Below are positions 44,129 through 52,681 of a stretch of DNA of 64,000 bases, in pieces. The notes under the pieces are model-generated. The model did no database searches and was not told the DNA's origin. It saw only the letters and a program-made list of their open reading frames with translations. How positions within the stretch are numbered: position 1 is the stretch's first letter; the number at the start of each line of letters is the position of its first letter. A program made the position numbers and the translations under genes. Source of the stretch: Peribacillus frigoritolerans (GTDB lineage: Bacteria; Bacillota; Bacilli; Bacillales; Bacillaceae); NCBI RefSeq assembly GCF_004358755.1, contig NZ_SMZY01000003.1, positions 496,001 through 560,000 on the forward strand. Direction: 5' to 3'.

Positions 44129-46447
44129 CTAAAGAACTCTTGAAGGAACAGCGCTATCTGTTAATAAAGTTTGATATAAATTCTTTTCAGCCTCTTCAAA
44201 AGAGAACCCAATCACTGACTCTTTAGTAATAGGACCTTTAATTTTATACAGCCAATAGACAGCCATTATTTCCTCACTTGGGTTATGGCCAAGCAAGTTG
44301 ATCAGTTCTCTAAAATAGATGCTTGGATAAACTTCAACACGTTTATTTCTTTCGAGATAATGCGCGAAAAGAGAAGCACCATTTTTCTTGCGATATATTG
44401 GATTGTTTTCATTAATGATAATTAAGTCAAGATCATTTGTTTTTGTTTGAAGATCATGTGAAGCATTCTGTTTTTTCGCCTTGAACCAAATATTCGTTTT
44501 CGATCCTGCCGCTCTATTGTTTGGATAATCTGCAGAGTATTCACCCACACGGATAACGAGATCATGTTTGTCAATCGCCTCGCCATATTGACCGTTAACA
44601 AGCGGGCCCACAAGGCATATATTCAGCGTCTCATTTTTTACTAGATCTTTAAAAGATCCTTCATTCAATATTAGCTGTTGATAATAACTGGAATGATTAT
44701 TCAGATATAAACTGTTAGTTGAATTTGAAGAATTCAATACCGAAAGACCTAAATAAGATAGGGCGCTATCCGTAAATGGAATGTTATTCTTCTTTAATAA
44801 ATCATATGCTGCAGTTCTCTGACCAGCCTCGCAGTATATAGAAGCATATTTTTTAATAAAGGATTGAGAAATGTCCTTTGAAGAAGAGAGTGCCTCATTA
44901 ACAGAATCAAGTAATTCTGAAGAAATCCCTTCTAACTCCCATTTTAGCTCTATAAATAAGTTGAGGATATTTAAATTTTTATTGTATGACACAGCATTTT
45001 GGATATCCTCATATGCATGTTTGTAATCTCCAAGAAGTCTATAAATAGAAGCACTGTGATAATAAAGCAAAGCTTTTTGCTGAGAATCTTCATTTTGATC
45101 AAATAGCTCTTTTATTAATAGGAAAGCATCATCAAACAGCATTTGTTCTTTTAGTACTTTTATAAGTTCAATCGTCCATTTAAACGTTAAATCCGGGTTG
45201 CTTGTTTGGGCAATAGCCTGACGGAAAAGTAATTCAGCAGCATCTAATTGTTTCTCATTGGCTTGTTCCATACCCTGCGCAAACGTATTTTTTACAATCA
45301 TTTCTTTTAAGATAAGGATTGCTTCTTCTAAATCAATCAATTCGTCTGTATCCGGATTTAAATATTTTGGATACATCAAGTATGCAGCAGCAAATACTTC
45401 TGTAACAGTTCGTTTGCTTGTTCTTCTTTCGCAAGGCTGTCTGTCGTCCGTCAGCCCCCACCCAGAATAAAAAGGTGCGCCGAAACAAGTTACTTTCAGG
45501 CCTCTCATTAACGCTTCGAAACCTGCTAGTGAAGTGATTGTGTATACATGGTCAATGGTCTGGAATGAATCTACAAGACTTAAAGGTTCAACAACAACCT
45601 TTGCAATGTCTGCTACATCCATAGGGTTAGAGTATGCTTTTCTAAATCCGCCTAATACATCAGGATGAGGTTTATAGATAATTTCAGCATCCGGGTTTTC
45701 TTCAGCAGCAGCTCTAACTAAATCATTGTTTGTCATCTTTCTTGCACATCCATAACGAATAGATGCATCATCTTCCACTTGGCCAATAACAAGAATTCTC
45801 TTTTTTGTTTTCACTCCATAGATCGCTTCTACATCTGTACGAACGGTGTGATTGTACTTACTTACACCCATATTTATTAGCATATTCATGCATTTTTCAG
45901 CTTTCTCAAGCAAATCCTTCTTACTCGAAAAATCTGTTGTTTCTAAGATTACTTCCAGGTCAGATGCTTCCCTGGAATCAAAATAAAGTGTTTTTGAATC
46001 AGCAATGATTGAAAGCGGGTGAGTATGTGCAGCCCCTAGTCCTACCGATCTTACAAAGCCGTCTTCAACACGGTAGACAGTTGTATTGTTTTGTTTTGCA
46101 TATTCCAGAAATTCCACAGGCTCTTTAAATCCCCAAATGATAAAAACAAAATCCTTATTTTCCTTAAAAATTTCAGAAAAACGATCCAGATTCGCACTTC
46201 CAAATACATATGCGGTCCTGTAATCATGGAAAAACTTGCTTGTGTGCTCACGTTTCCACGGGTTAAATCCGAACATAAATGCCAGTGGTTTCGTTGAATC
46301 AGACCATGCTTGTCCAACCATTTCATAAGGAAGCTTCTTTTCTTCTTTCTTACTTGCAGGGGGCTGTTTCTTACTTGCAACAGGCTGCATTTGATAACCA
46401 AATTTTTTCAACACTTTTTTTATTGTTTTTTTCAGCTTTTTTTTCAT
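44129..46447 (-). CDS. KpsC-like Kdo transferase fused to TPRs and a GT29-like domain
   Basis: A 772-residue fusion. A lysine-rich N-terminal helix (KKKLKKTIKKVLKKF) is followed by a KpsC module at 50-375: VYRVEDGFVRSVGLG, LYFDSREASDLEVIL, GQVEDDASIRYG, YKPHPDVLGG, TITSLAGFEAL, GAPFYSGWGLTDDR. TPR-like helices fill about 385-570 (ALLYYHSASIYRLLGDYKHAYEDI). Residues 595-765 resemble GT29 sialyltransferases: NICLVGPLVNGQYGEAIDKHDLVIR, AGSKTNIWF and a later VYPSIYFREL block. GT29 enzymes use CMP-sialic acid; CMP-Kdo is the chemically analogous donor made by this operon. AGAGAGG precedes the ATG. The GT29 assignment is by motif recognition only. Confidence 0.8.
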   Translation of the reverse strand: MKKKLKKTIKKVLKKFGYQMQPVASKKQPPASKKEEKKLPYEMVGQAWSDSTKPLAFMFGFNPWKREHTSKFFHDYRTAYVFGSANLDRFSEIFKENKDFVFIIWGFKEPVEFLEYAKQNNTTVYRVEDGFVRSVGLGAAHTHPLSIIADSKTLYFDSREASDLEVILETTDFSSKKDLLEKAEKCMNMLINMGVSKYNHTVRTDVEAIYGVKTKKRILVIGQVEDDASIRYGCARKMTNNDLVRAAAEENPDAEIIYKPHPDVLGGFRKAYSNPMDVADIAKVVVEPLSLVDSFQTIDHVYTITSLAGFEALMRGLKVTCFGAPFYSGWGLTDDRQPCERRTSKRTVTEVFAAAYLMYPKYLNPDTDELIDLEEAILILKEMIVKNTFAQGMEQANEKQLDAAELLFRQAIAQTSNPDLTFKWTIELIKVLKEQMLFDDAFLLIKELFDQNEDSQQKALLYYHSASIYRLLGDYKHAYEDIQNAVSYNKNLNILNLFIELKWELEGISSELLDSVNEALSSSKDISQSFIKKYASIYCEAGQRTAAYDLLKKNNIPFTDSALSYLGLSVLNSSNSTNSLYLNNHSSYYQQLILNEGSFKDLVKNETLNICLVGPLVNGQYGEAIDKHDLVIRVGEYSADYPNNRAAGSKTNIWFKAKKQNASHDLQTKTNDLDLIIINENNPIYRKKNGASLFAHYLERNKRVEVYPSIYFRELINLLGHNPSEEIMAVYWLYKIKGPITKESVIGFSFEEAEKNLYQTLLTDSAVPSRVL

Positions 46448-46491
46448 GTGAGACCTCTCTTTTAATTGAAAGTAGTAGGTTCAAAATAATC

Positions 46492-46529
46492 AAAACACTA
46501 GTCAGATGTTTATTCTTTACTAGTGTTTT
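46492..46529 (-). terminator. Possible intra-operon terminator or attenuator
   Basis: Perfect 11-bp inverted repeat AAAACACTAGT / ACTAGTGTTTT with 16-nt loop in the 95-base gap between the HIT and KpsC-GT29 genes. On the minus strand it ends in TTTTGATTATTTT, so partial termination is possible. Confidence 0.45.
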
Positions 46530-46542
46530 ATGTTTTTTATAT

Positions 46543-46965
46543 TTAAATGTGTTTTTTTAGATTGTTTTTAAATTGATTCATTTCCTGCTCACTGATTAAA
46601 ACATGATCTGATTTCTGCTGAGTTGCCTGCTGAATTAGCGGAAGGCCTTTCTCCTCTTGATCATGAAGCCTTGGAATTAGATGAAAGTGAATATGTCTCA
46701 CAGCTTCACTGATTGTTACAACATACATACGATCAACAGGTAATTCCTTTTTAACAGCAGCCTCTAACTTCTTAATTAATGGACCTGCAGCAGTCAGCTC
46801 TTGATCAGTAAATTCTGACCAGTTTTCTACATGCCTCTTCGGTTCAATGTACAGGTATCCCAAAACTTGAGATCCAACTGGACCGTGTGTAACAATCCAA
46901 TCTTGATCTTCATAAATAGATTCATTTAAATCTTGATGTTTTTGACAGATTGGACAAGAAGTCAA
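46543..46965 (-). CDS. HIT-family nucleotide hydrolase or transferase
   Basis: A 140-residue histidine-triad protein. CPICQKH near the N-terminus suggests a small zinc site, and HIHFHLIPR near residue 100 is the catalytic triad with a His nucleophile. HIT enzymes hydrolyse or transfer nucleoside phosphoramidates, dinucleotides and nucleotide sugars. The TTG start has AAAGGAG eight bases upstream, and the gene follows kdsC by 13 bases, so it is co-transcribed with the Kdo genes. A role in CMP-Kdo metabolism or turnover is suggested only by position. Confidence 0.88.
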   Translation of the reverse strand: MTSCPICQKHQDLNESIYEDQDWIVTHGPVGSQVLGYLYIEPKRHVENWSEFTDQELTAAGPLIKKLEAAVKKELPVDRMYVVTISEAVRHIHFHLIPRLHDQEEKGLPLIQQATQQKSDHVLISEQEMNQFKNNLKKHI

Positions 46966-46978
46966 GACAGTCTCTCCT

Positions 46979-47500
46979 TTACTGTGTTACCTTTACTTTG
47001 CCATTTAAATAGTCTGTTAAAAGAGCACGATAATCATAGGTTTCATGAAGGATAGAATCAATAATTTCACGGACAGCTCCTTCTCCTCCATTTAACTTAG
47101 CTGTATATTGAACGTTTTCTTTGACTATCTTGACTGCATTATTTGGTGCAGCAGGGAAGCCAACGTTCTGCAGGATAGGAAGATCATTAATATCATCGCC
47201 TACGTAACACACTTCGCTAAGGTCAATGTTAAGTTCTTTCACGATTTCTTCAAGAACTTCCATTTTTTCGTGGATACCCTGATAAACATAGCTGATGCTC
47301 AGTTCTTTCGCGCGCTTTGTCACAGCTTCTGATTTTCTGCCTGTAATGATGGCTGTTTTAATTCCTGCATAATGGGCAAGGCTGATGCCCATGCCATCCT
47401 GTGTATGGAATGCTTTATACTCTTCACCATCAGAACCAATGAAAAGTCTGCCATCTGTTAAAACGCCATCTACATCTAAAACAATTAATTTAATCTTCAT
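46979..47500 (-). CDS. kdsC: Kdo-8-phosphate phosphatase
   Basis: HAD-superfamily phosphatase without a cap domain, 173 residues, that removes phosphate from Kdo-8-P. Motifs: LDVDGVLTDG (nucleophile and acid Asp), FHTQDGMGI, IITGRKSEAV, the catalytic Lys in HEKMEVL, and GDDINDLPIL. These are characteristic of the KdsC subgroup. The Met at 47500 lies just after AAGGCGGAAG; a TTG at 47521 would put that site inside the gene. Starts 10 bases after kdsD. Confidence 0.9.
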   Translation of the reverse strand: MKIKLIVLDVDGVLTDGRLFIGSDGEEYKAFHTQDGMGISLAHYAGIKTAIITGRKSEAVTKRAKELSISYVYQGIHEKMEVLEEIVKELNIDLSEVCYVGDDINDLPILQNVGFPAAPNNAVKIVKENVQYTAKLNGGEGAVREIIDSILHETYDYRALLTDYLNGKVKVTQ

Positions 47501-47510
47501 AACTTCCGCC

Positions 47511-48494
47511 TTAAAGCCCAAGGTTCATTAAATCCAGAATATGAATCATGCCGATTGGGCGATTATATGGATCTACAACCGGAAGAACATTTATTTTACA
47601 ATCTTCCATTAACTCCAGTGCCTGAACCGCTAAAGCTCCTGATTCAATCGTAACAGGTGTTGTATTGCATAGTTCATTGACTTCACGATTTAAGAGGTCA
47701 CTCGTTTGAGTAAACGCTCTTCGAATATCACCATCTGTAAGAATACCAATTAATCGATCTGTTTCATCCACAACACTAATCGCACCCAAGCCTTGTGCAG
47801 TCATTTGAAACAGTGATTCCTTAATAGTAGTATTTCCGTACGCCAGAGGATTTTTTTGAGTAGCAGCAACAACATTTTCAACTGTTAATAGCAGCTTTCT
47901 TCCAAGTGAACCGCTCGGATGGAACAAGGCAAAATCTTCAGGTTTGAAGTTTCTCGCTTTTAATAATGCAATGGCTAATGCGTCCCCTAAGGCAAGCGTC
48001 ACTGTAGTGCTTGTCGTAGGCGCCAGGCCCAATGGGCATGCCTCAGGAGCATTGCCAATGCTTAACACAACGTCTGATTTCATTCCAAGTGTTGAGAGAG
48101 GATTCTTAACAATGGCGATCATTTTTGCACCGATTCTTTTAATAGAAGGAATCAGATTTAAAACCTCATCTGTTTCCCCGCTATTTGAAATCGCAATGAC
48201 AATATCATCTTTTGTAACCATTCCAAGATCTCCGTGAAGACCCTCAGAAGGATGGAGGAAAAGTGAAGGTGTACCCGTACTTGCCATCGTCGCATTTATC
48301 TTGCGGCCAATGATTCCTGATTTACCCATTCCAGTAATGACAACTCTTCCCTTACACTCAAGAATCATGTTCAGGGCATCATTGATAGACTCATTCAATT
48401 CGTCCTTTAAAGCTAATATAGCATTAGCTTCCTTTTCCAAAACTTCAGTAACATCAGCAATAAAGTCGATAGCAGGTATTTTTACACTTAACAT
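47511..48494 (-). CDS. kdsD: D-arabinose-5-phosphate isomerase (KpsF/KdsD type)
   Basis: Converts ribulose-5-P to arabinose-5-P, the first committed step toward Kdo. The 327 residues comprise a SIS domain (GRVVITGMGKSGIIGRKINATMASTGT, HPSEGLHGDLGM, SNSGETDEV), the family signature FHPSGSLGRKLL, and two CBS domains (about 205-327). AGGAGG sits six bases before the ATG at 48494; the ATG at 48500 directly abuts it. Four-domain layout and length match KpsF/GutQ/KdsD proteins. Lies between kdsA and kdsC. Confidence 0.93.
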   Translation of the reverse strand: MLSVKIPAIDFIADVTEVLEKEANAILALKDELNESINDALNMILECKGRVVITGMGKSGIIGRKINATMASTGTPSLFLHPSEGLHGDLGMVTKDDIVIAISNSGETDEVLNLIPSIKRIGAKMIAIVKNPLSTLGMKSDVVLSIGNAPEACPLGLAPTTSTTVTLALGDALAIALLKARNFKPEDFALFHPSGSLGRKLLLTVENVVAATQKNPLAYGNTTIKESLFQMTAQGLGAISVVDETDRLIGILTDGDIRRAFTQTSDLLNREVNELCNTTPVTIESGALAVQALELMEDCKINVLPVVDPYNRPIGMIHILDLMNLGL

Positions 48495-48518
48495 TTTCAT
48501 CCTCCTGTAAAGTCAAAA

Positions 48519-49343
48519 TTATAATTGTTTAATGAGTGAATCGATTTCTTTGATTGGTTTTAGTACTTCTTCAAGGTTTTCTAATTTAACCATGTTTGGT
48601 CCGTCTGATAGGGCATTGTCAGGATCAGGATGAACTTCCATGAAGATCGAGTCGATGCCGACTGAAGCAGCGGCTCTTGATAAATAAGGAACGAATTCGC
48701 GTTTACCGCCAGTAGTTGTTCCGTTTCCGCCTGGAATTTGAACACTGTGAGTAGCATCAAATACAACTGGCACTCCCATTTCACGCATTGTGATTAAAGA
48801 ACGCATATCTACTACTAAGTTGTTATATCCGAAAGTTGTGCCGCGTTCTGTTAGTAGAATGTTTTCATTGCCAGTTTCGCGAAGCTTTGTTACGACGTTT
48901 TGCATATCCCAAGGAGCAAGGAATTGTCCTTTTTTCACGTTGATGATTTTCCCTGTGTTTCCAGCAGCCACTAACAGGTCTGTTTGACGGCATAAGAAAG
49001 CGGGAATCTGAATGATATCAAGGACTTCTGCAGCAATTTCTGCTTGGCCAGCTTCATGAATGTCTGATACAACCGGTACATCAAAGCGTTCTTTCACTTT
49101 AGCTAAGATTTCAAGGCCTTTTTCAATGCCAGGTCCGCGATCAGAGAAGATAGAAGATCGGTTTGCTTTATCAAATGAAGCTTTAAATACGAACGGGATA
49201 TCAAGTTTTGTTGTAATTTCTTTGATTTTTTCAGCCGTTTCCATTACAAGTGCTTCGCTTTCGATCATGCAAGGACCAGCGATTAGTACGAAAGGATTGT
49301 TGCCGCCAAATTTTATGTCGTTTAGTTGAACGTGGTTAGTCAT
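48519..49343 (-). CDS. kdsA: 3-deoxy-D-manno-octulosonate-8-phosphate synthase, metal-dependent type
   Basis: Condenses phosphoenolpyruvate with arabinose-5-P to Kdo-8-P. The 274 residues hold [14 protein letters not shown], which separates KdsA from DAHP synthases, and [38 protein letters not shown]. Cys25 ([10 protein letters not shown]), His199 (DATHSVQ), Glu236 (FMEVHPDP) and Asp247 (ALSDGP) form the metal site of the Aquifex-type enzyme; E. coli KdsA has Asn in place of the Cys. The ATG at 49343 follows the kdsB stop by one base with GGAGGAAAC as ribosome site. Confidence 0.95.
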   Translation of the reverse strand: MTNHVQLNDIKFGGNNPFVLIAGPCMIESEALVMETAEKIKEITTKLDIPFVFKASFDKANRSSIFSDRGPGIEKGLEILAKVKERFDVPVVSDIHEAGQAEIAAEVLDIIQIPAFLCRQTDLLVAAGNTGKIINVKKGQFLAPWDMQNVVTKLRETGNENILLTERGTTFGYNNLVVDMRSLITMREMGVPVVFDATHSVQIPGGNGTTTGGKREFVPYLSRAAASVGIDSIFMEVHPDPDNALSDGPNMVKLENLEEVLKPIKEIDSLIKQL

Positions 49344-49344
49344 G

Positions 49345-50067
49345 TTAGTTTCCTCCAAGTATGTTTTCTACTTTTTCAATATCTTCAGGAGTATCTACTC
49401 CAACTGCATCATAGGCAGTTTCTACAACTTTAACTGTGTAGCCATTTTCCAATAAACGAAGCTGCTCAAGCATTTCTGCTGATTCCAGTGATGATTGAGG
49501 AAGCTTGACGAACTCATTTAGAATTTGCTTTGGATATCCGTAAATGCCCAGATGCTTGTAATAAGTAAAAGGCTGATTGGATCTGTTATAAGGAATAGGA
49601 GAACGTGAAAAGTACAATGCGCTCTTCGAATGATCTGTAATCACTTTAACGACATTAGGATTTTCAACATCTTCCATTGAATGAATCTTTGTTTTTGCTG
49701 TTACAACGGCATTTGGCGCTTCTTGTGCTTCAGAAATAAGAGCGTCAATAATTTCATGGTGAATTAATGGCTCATCGCCTTGAATGTTAACGAAAAAATC
49801 ACCATCCACCTTCGATGCAACTTCAGCAATACGGTCAGAACCCGTTTCATGATCCTTACGTGTCATGACAACTTGTCCGCCGAAGCCTTCGACTACTTGC
49901 TTAATTTCTTCATGATCAGTCGCGACAATGACGCCATCGAGCTTTTCACTTTGACTGACTCGTTCATAGACGTGCTGAATCATTGGTTTGTTTAAGATCC
50001 TTGCTAACGGTTTACCAGGAAATCTGGTTGAGCCATATCTTGCAGGAATAACTCCAATCACTTTCAT
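49345..50067 (-). CDS. kdsB: CMP-Kdo synthetase
   Basis: Activates Kdo with CTP to CMP-Kdo, the donor for Kdo transferases. The 240 residues show [69 protein letters not shown] and [12 protein letters not shown], all diagnostic of KdsB. GGAG is ten bases before the ATG. It starts four bases after the KpsS-like gene and is followed one base later by kdsA. CMP-Kdo is short-lived, which fits the tight linkage of synthetase and transferases. Confidence 0.95.
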   Translation of the reverse strand: MKVIGVIPARYGSTRFPGKPLARILNKPMIQHVYERVSQSEKLDGVIVATDHEEIKQVVEGFGGQVVMTRKDHETGSDRIAEVASKVDGDFFVNIQGDEPLIHHEIIDALISEAQEAPNAVVTAKTKIHSMEDVENPNVVKVITDHSKSALYFSRSPIPYNRSNQPFTYYKHLGIYGYPKQILNEFVKLPQSSLESAEMLEQLRLLENGYTVKVVETAYDAVGVDTPEDIEKVENILGGN

Positions 50068-50071
50068 CCTA

Positions 50072-51412
50072 TTAAAACTCCTTTACTAAACTAGTAGAAT
50101 CAATCCGTGCTGCAACATTAGCTGAGGTTTGCTTATCAGTTCTGTTGATTGAACCCTCCAGCTGATAGTGGAACCTAATATAATAGATAAATTTATTTAT
50201 TCTATTAATGTTTAAGGTTGTGTTGATCGCCTTCAAAATATAGTCATCTAATTGATTCGGCGTATCACAATGATGGACAACTCCATCTATATTATAAAAA
50301 GCATCTCCCAGTGTAATAACCGGTTTATGCTTTGCTATTGATTCAATCCCAACAGTAGAATTTATTGTAACTACCGCCAAAGAGTCCGTGATCAGTTTAT
50401 TGATGTCATACTTCTTAACAAAAATGATTTCTTTCTTATCACGATACCTCTTCTTCAGGTCCTTATAATTGTTTCGGGATATATCCTCTGGATGCTCCTT
50501 CACAATGACTTGCAGATTCCTGCCGTTCTTCTGATTGAATGAACGAACGGCCTTGTATACATGATCCAATAGTTCTTCCATGTTTGAGATATTAGGAGAA
50601 TTATAAAAGATCTGTGTATCGCGCGAGACCTGAAATGGGAGAAATATATATTCATCCGGAAGTGTTGTTTGATCCGGTTTTTTATATTGAAAGTATTTCT
50701 TGTAAATAAAATACTTCACAGCCTGCCAAAACGTTATATGCGCATAAAATTTCGGATGAATCCCCAGAAGACTTCCAAACATGCTGACTGCTTTCACTGC
50801 CGCTACTTTAACAAGATTTTCTTTTGCGCTTGCTTGTGCCGACAGAGTTTCAGGCTTATGCAAAAACTGCTGAAGCCTTGTGGAATCGACTTCTAACCCA
50901 TCATAAAAGTCAGGATCTCTAGGCACAGATGCATCAGCATTTATTCCATTCGGATCACAAGTAATGGTAAAGGGCCTAAATAAGCCATCCTCAAAATAGT
51001 ACGTGCGCAATCCTCTTTTGTTGGCTATTACTTTTGTAATTTGGTCTATCCAATGATATCCATTAAATAAACAGATGATATCGATTTGATGATCCGCAAT
51101 GAATTGATCGATAAAATACATGTACCTTTTATATAACTGCAGTTCTTTAGTTGACGTTTTTTTCTTTAAAATTCTTTGTTTATAGGTAATATTATATATG
51201 GGCAGCTCTCGCAGCTCTTCATCAGTGATTGGGTATTTTTTACTAGAAATTTTAGAAGGAGCGAATATGGAGGTTATCGGACTTTTAAATAAAAGCTCGC
51301 CTAATTCAAATTTCAGCTGAAAACTTTTATGTCCTTTAAAACTTAGTTCTTTTGCGACATCCAGAAAAAATTTTTTGTTTCTATTACCCCTTAGGAATAA
51401 ATAGTTTGCCAT
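50072..51412 (-). CDS. kpsS: KpsS-like Kdo transferase (linker-initiating)
   Basis: A 446-residue capsule-synthesis protein. LFLRGNRNKKFFLDVAKEL at the start, YYFEDGLFRPFTITCDPNGINADASVPRDPDFY near residue 150 and later LPFQVSRDTQIFYNS, VIVKEHPED and a C-terminal NSTVGIESIAKHKPVITLGDAFYNIDG segment match KpsS. In Gram-negative group 2 capsules KpsS adds the first Kdo to lysophosphatidylglycerol, and KpsC extends it. Here it is the first gene of the eight-gene operon, with its own promoter and GGAGGAC before the ATG. Acceptor in a Gram-positive membrane is unknown. Confidence 0.87.
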   Translation of the reverse strand: MANYLFLRGNRNKKFFLDVAKELSFKGHKSFQLKFELGELLFKSPITSIFAPSKISSKKYPITDEELRELPIYNITYKQRILKKKTSTKELQLYKRYMYFIDQFIADHQIDIICLFNGYHWIDQITKVIANKRGLRTYYFEDGLFRPFTITCDPNGINADASVPRDPDFYDGLEVDSTRLQQFLHKPETLSAQASAKENLVKVAAVKAVSMFGSLLGIHPKFYAHITFWQAVKYFIYKKYFQYKKPDQTTLPDEYIFLPFQVSRDTQIFYNSPNISNMEELLDHVYKAVRSFNQKNGRNLQVIVKEHPEDISRNNYKDLKKRYRDKKEIIFVKKYDINKLITDSLAVVTINSTVGIESIAKHKPVITLGDAFYNIDGVVHHCDTPNQLDDYILKAINTTLNINRINKFIYYIRFHYQLEGSINRTDKQTSANVAARIDSTSLVKEF

Positions 51413-51533
51413 ATCGTCCTCCAGGAAACGTACAAAGCTGCATTCATTGATGATAGAGAGCCTGTCGAATCTTTAGTACAAAGTACCCTTATTATTTTTG
51501 TAGAAATTTGTAACTTTTAAAAATCCAAGGTTA

Positions 51534-51562
51534 ATAATACCTGATATTAGGTTATCTGTAAA
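51534..51562 (-). promoter_or_regulatory. Sigma-A promoter of the Kdo operon
   Basis: Minus strand TTTACA, 17-bp spacer, TATTAT; the leader to the KpsS-like ATG would be about 115 bases. Confidence 0.55.
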
Positions 51563-51778
51563 CAGAATTACAGAAGATGCCAAAATTAATATATAATTTA
51601 CAATAAATTTAAGCGTGATTAAACTTTACCAATATTGGTCTGAAACTTCATTTGTTTTGTCAGATTTTATAACAACTCCGCCATTTTTCTATTTTTCATT
51701 CATGTAAAGTTGCGCAAATTTATATGAATGCATGAAACGAATATGCTAAAATACAGATTGTCTTCTGTAAAAATATGT

Positions 51779-51807
51779 TTGATAGACATTTCGTAAGAGG
51801 ATATAAT
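51779..51807 (+). promoter_or_regulatory. Sigma-A promoter of tagGH
   Basis: TTGATA, 17-bp spacer, perfect TATAAT; 53 bases before the tagG ATG. Near consensus. Confidence 0.75.
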
Positions 51808-51859
51808 ACTTTTTTAAGCTTGCACAAAAAATTACACAGCATTGAAAGAGGAATTGAAA

Positions 51860-52663
51860 ATGAAGTTCGCAATGCAAATCATCAAAGAACAGATTGTAAA
51901 TATACATTTGATTTTCAGACTCGCTATATATGAAGTGAAAAGTAAATATTTCATGCATTATCTCGGTGTATTTTGGGAGTTTCTCAATCCTGCTATTCAA
52001 TTATTTGTTTACTGGTTTGTTATTGGACTAGGAATCAGGGGCGGCGGAGATATCAACGGTTTCCCTTATTTTATCTGGCTTCTTACTGGAATTATTCCCT
52101 GGTTTTTTCTATCCCGTTCTGTCAGTCATGGATCAAGCAGTGTATTTCGCAAAGTCAGTTTAGTATCAAAGATGAAATTCCCTGTAAGTGTCCTCCCTAC
52201 GACTTCCATCATCAGCAGCAGTTTTATTTTTCTAATCATGCTGATCATTCTGTTTATCATTCTTGCTATCTATGGAATTGGGATACATTTAACGCTTATC
52301 CAGATTCCTTATTATCTCATTAGCATGTTTGTTTTTTTATTTGCTATCACCTTATTATTTTCGACAATTTCAGTCGTTGTGAGGGATTTCCAATCATTAC
52401 TTCAGCAAGGGATGAGAGTGCTTTTTTATTTAACGCCAATTCTTTGGGATCCAAGCCTATTCTCTCCCCTTATTCAAAATATCTTAAGACTGAATCCATT
52501 TTTCTACTTAGTGAACGGTTTTCGTGATTCTCTGTTAGGCACCGGCTGGTTTTATCAGGATCTTACGTATACCTTATACTTCTGGTCCCTTACGCTGCTA
52601 ATCTTATTCATTGGCGCAACCGTTCATATCAAACTCAGAAATCGATTCGTCGATTACATCTAA
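51860..52663 (+). CDS. tagG: Teichoic acid-type ABC exporter permease TagG
   Basis: A 267-residue ABC-2 permease with about six membrane segments. YLGVFWEFLNPAIQLFVYWFVIGLGIRGG, PYFIWLLTGIIPWFF, RKVSLVSKMKFPVSVLP and YLTPILWDP match TagG. With TagH it flips lipid-linked wall teichoic acid or a similar glycan outward. AGAGGA lies before the ATG at 51860; a TTG at 51842 is too early for that site. No tagA, tagB or tagF gene is in this window, so the substrate may instead be the Kdo-containing glycan of the divergent operon. Confidence 0.92.
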   Translation: MKFAMQIIKEQIVNIHLIFRLAIYEVKSKYFMHYLGVFWEFLNPAIQLFVYWFVIGLGIRGGGDINGFPYFIWLLTGIIPWFFLSRSVSHGSSSVFRKVSLVSKMKFPVSVLPTTSIISSSFIFLIMLIILFIILAIYGIGIHLTLIQIPYYLISMFVFLFAITLLFSTISVVVRDFQSLLQQGMRVLFYLTPILWDPSLFSPLIQNILRLNPFFYLVNGFRDSLLGTGWFYQDLTYTLYFWSLTLLILFIGATVHIKLRNRFVDYI

Positions 52664-52681
52664 ATGGAGGCTCATCATACA

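Larger units (their letters stand above)
51413..51859. other. Divergent control region of the Kdo operon and tagGH
   Basis: About 450 AT-rich bases without a gene. The leftward Kdo-operon promoter (51534-51562) and the rightward tagGH promoter (51779-51807) are about 220 bases apart. I see no clear operator dyad between them. Confidence 0.7.

Noticed and set aside
43012-46447. One KpsC gene broken into two by a frameshift
   Set aside because: Each protein has its own complete motif set, start and ribosome site, and they are paralogous rather than consecutive halves.
48519-50067. Sialic, legionaminic or pseudaminic acid synthesis (NeuB/NeuA type)
   Set aside because: The synthase has [11 protein letters not shown] and no SAF domain, and the cytidylyltransferase has KdsB motifs; kdsD and kdsC complete the Kdo route.
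42293-51412. Gram-negative contamination or assembly chimera
   Set aside because: The operon is flanked on both sides by Gram-positive genes, has Bacillus-style ribosome sites and promoters, and shows no composition break. Read coverage across 42900 and 51500 would settle it.
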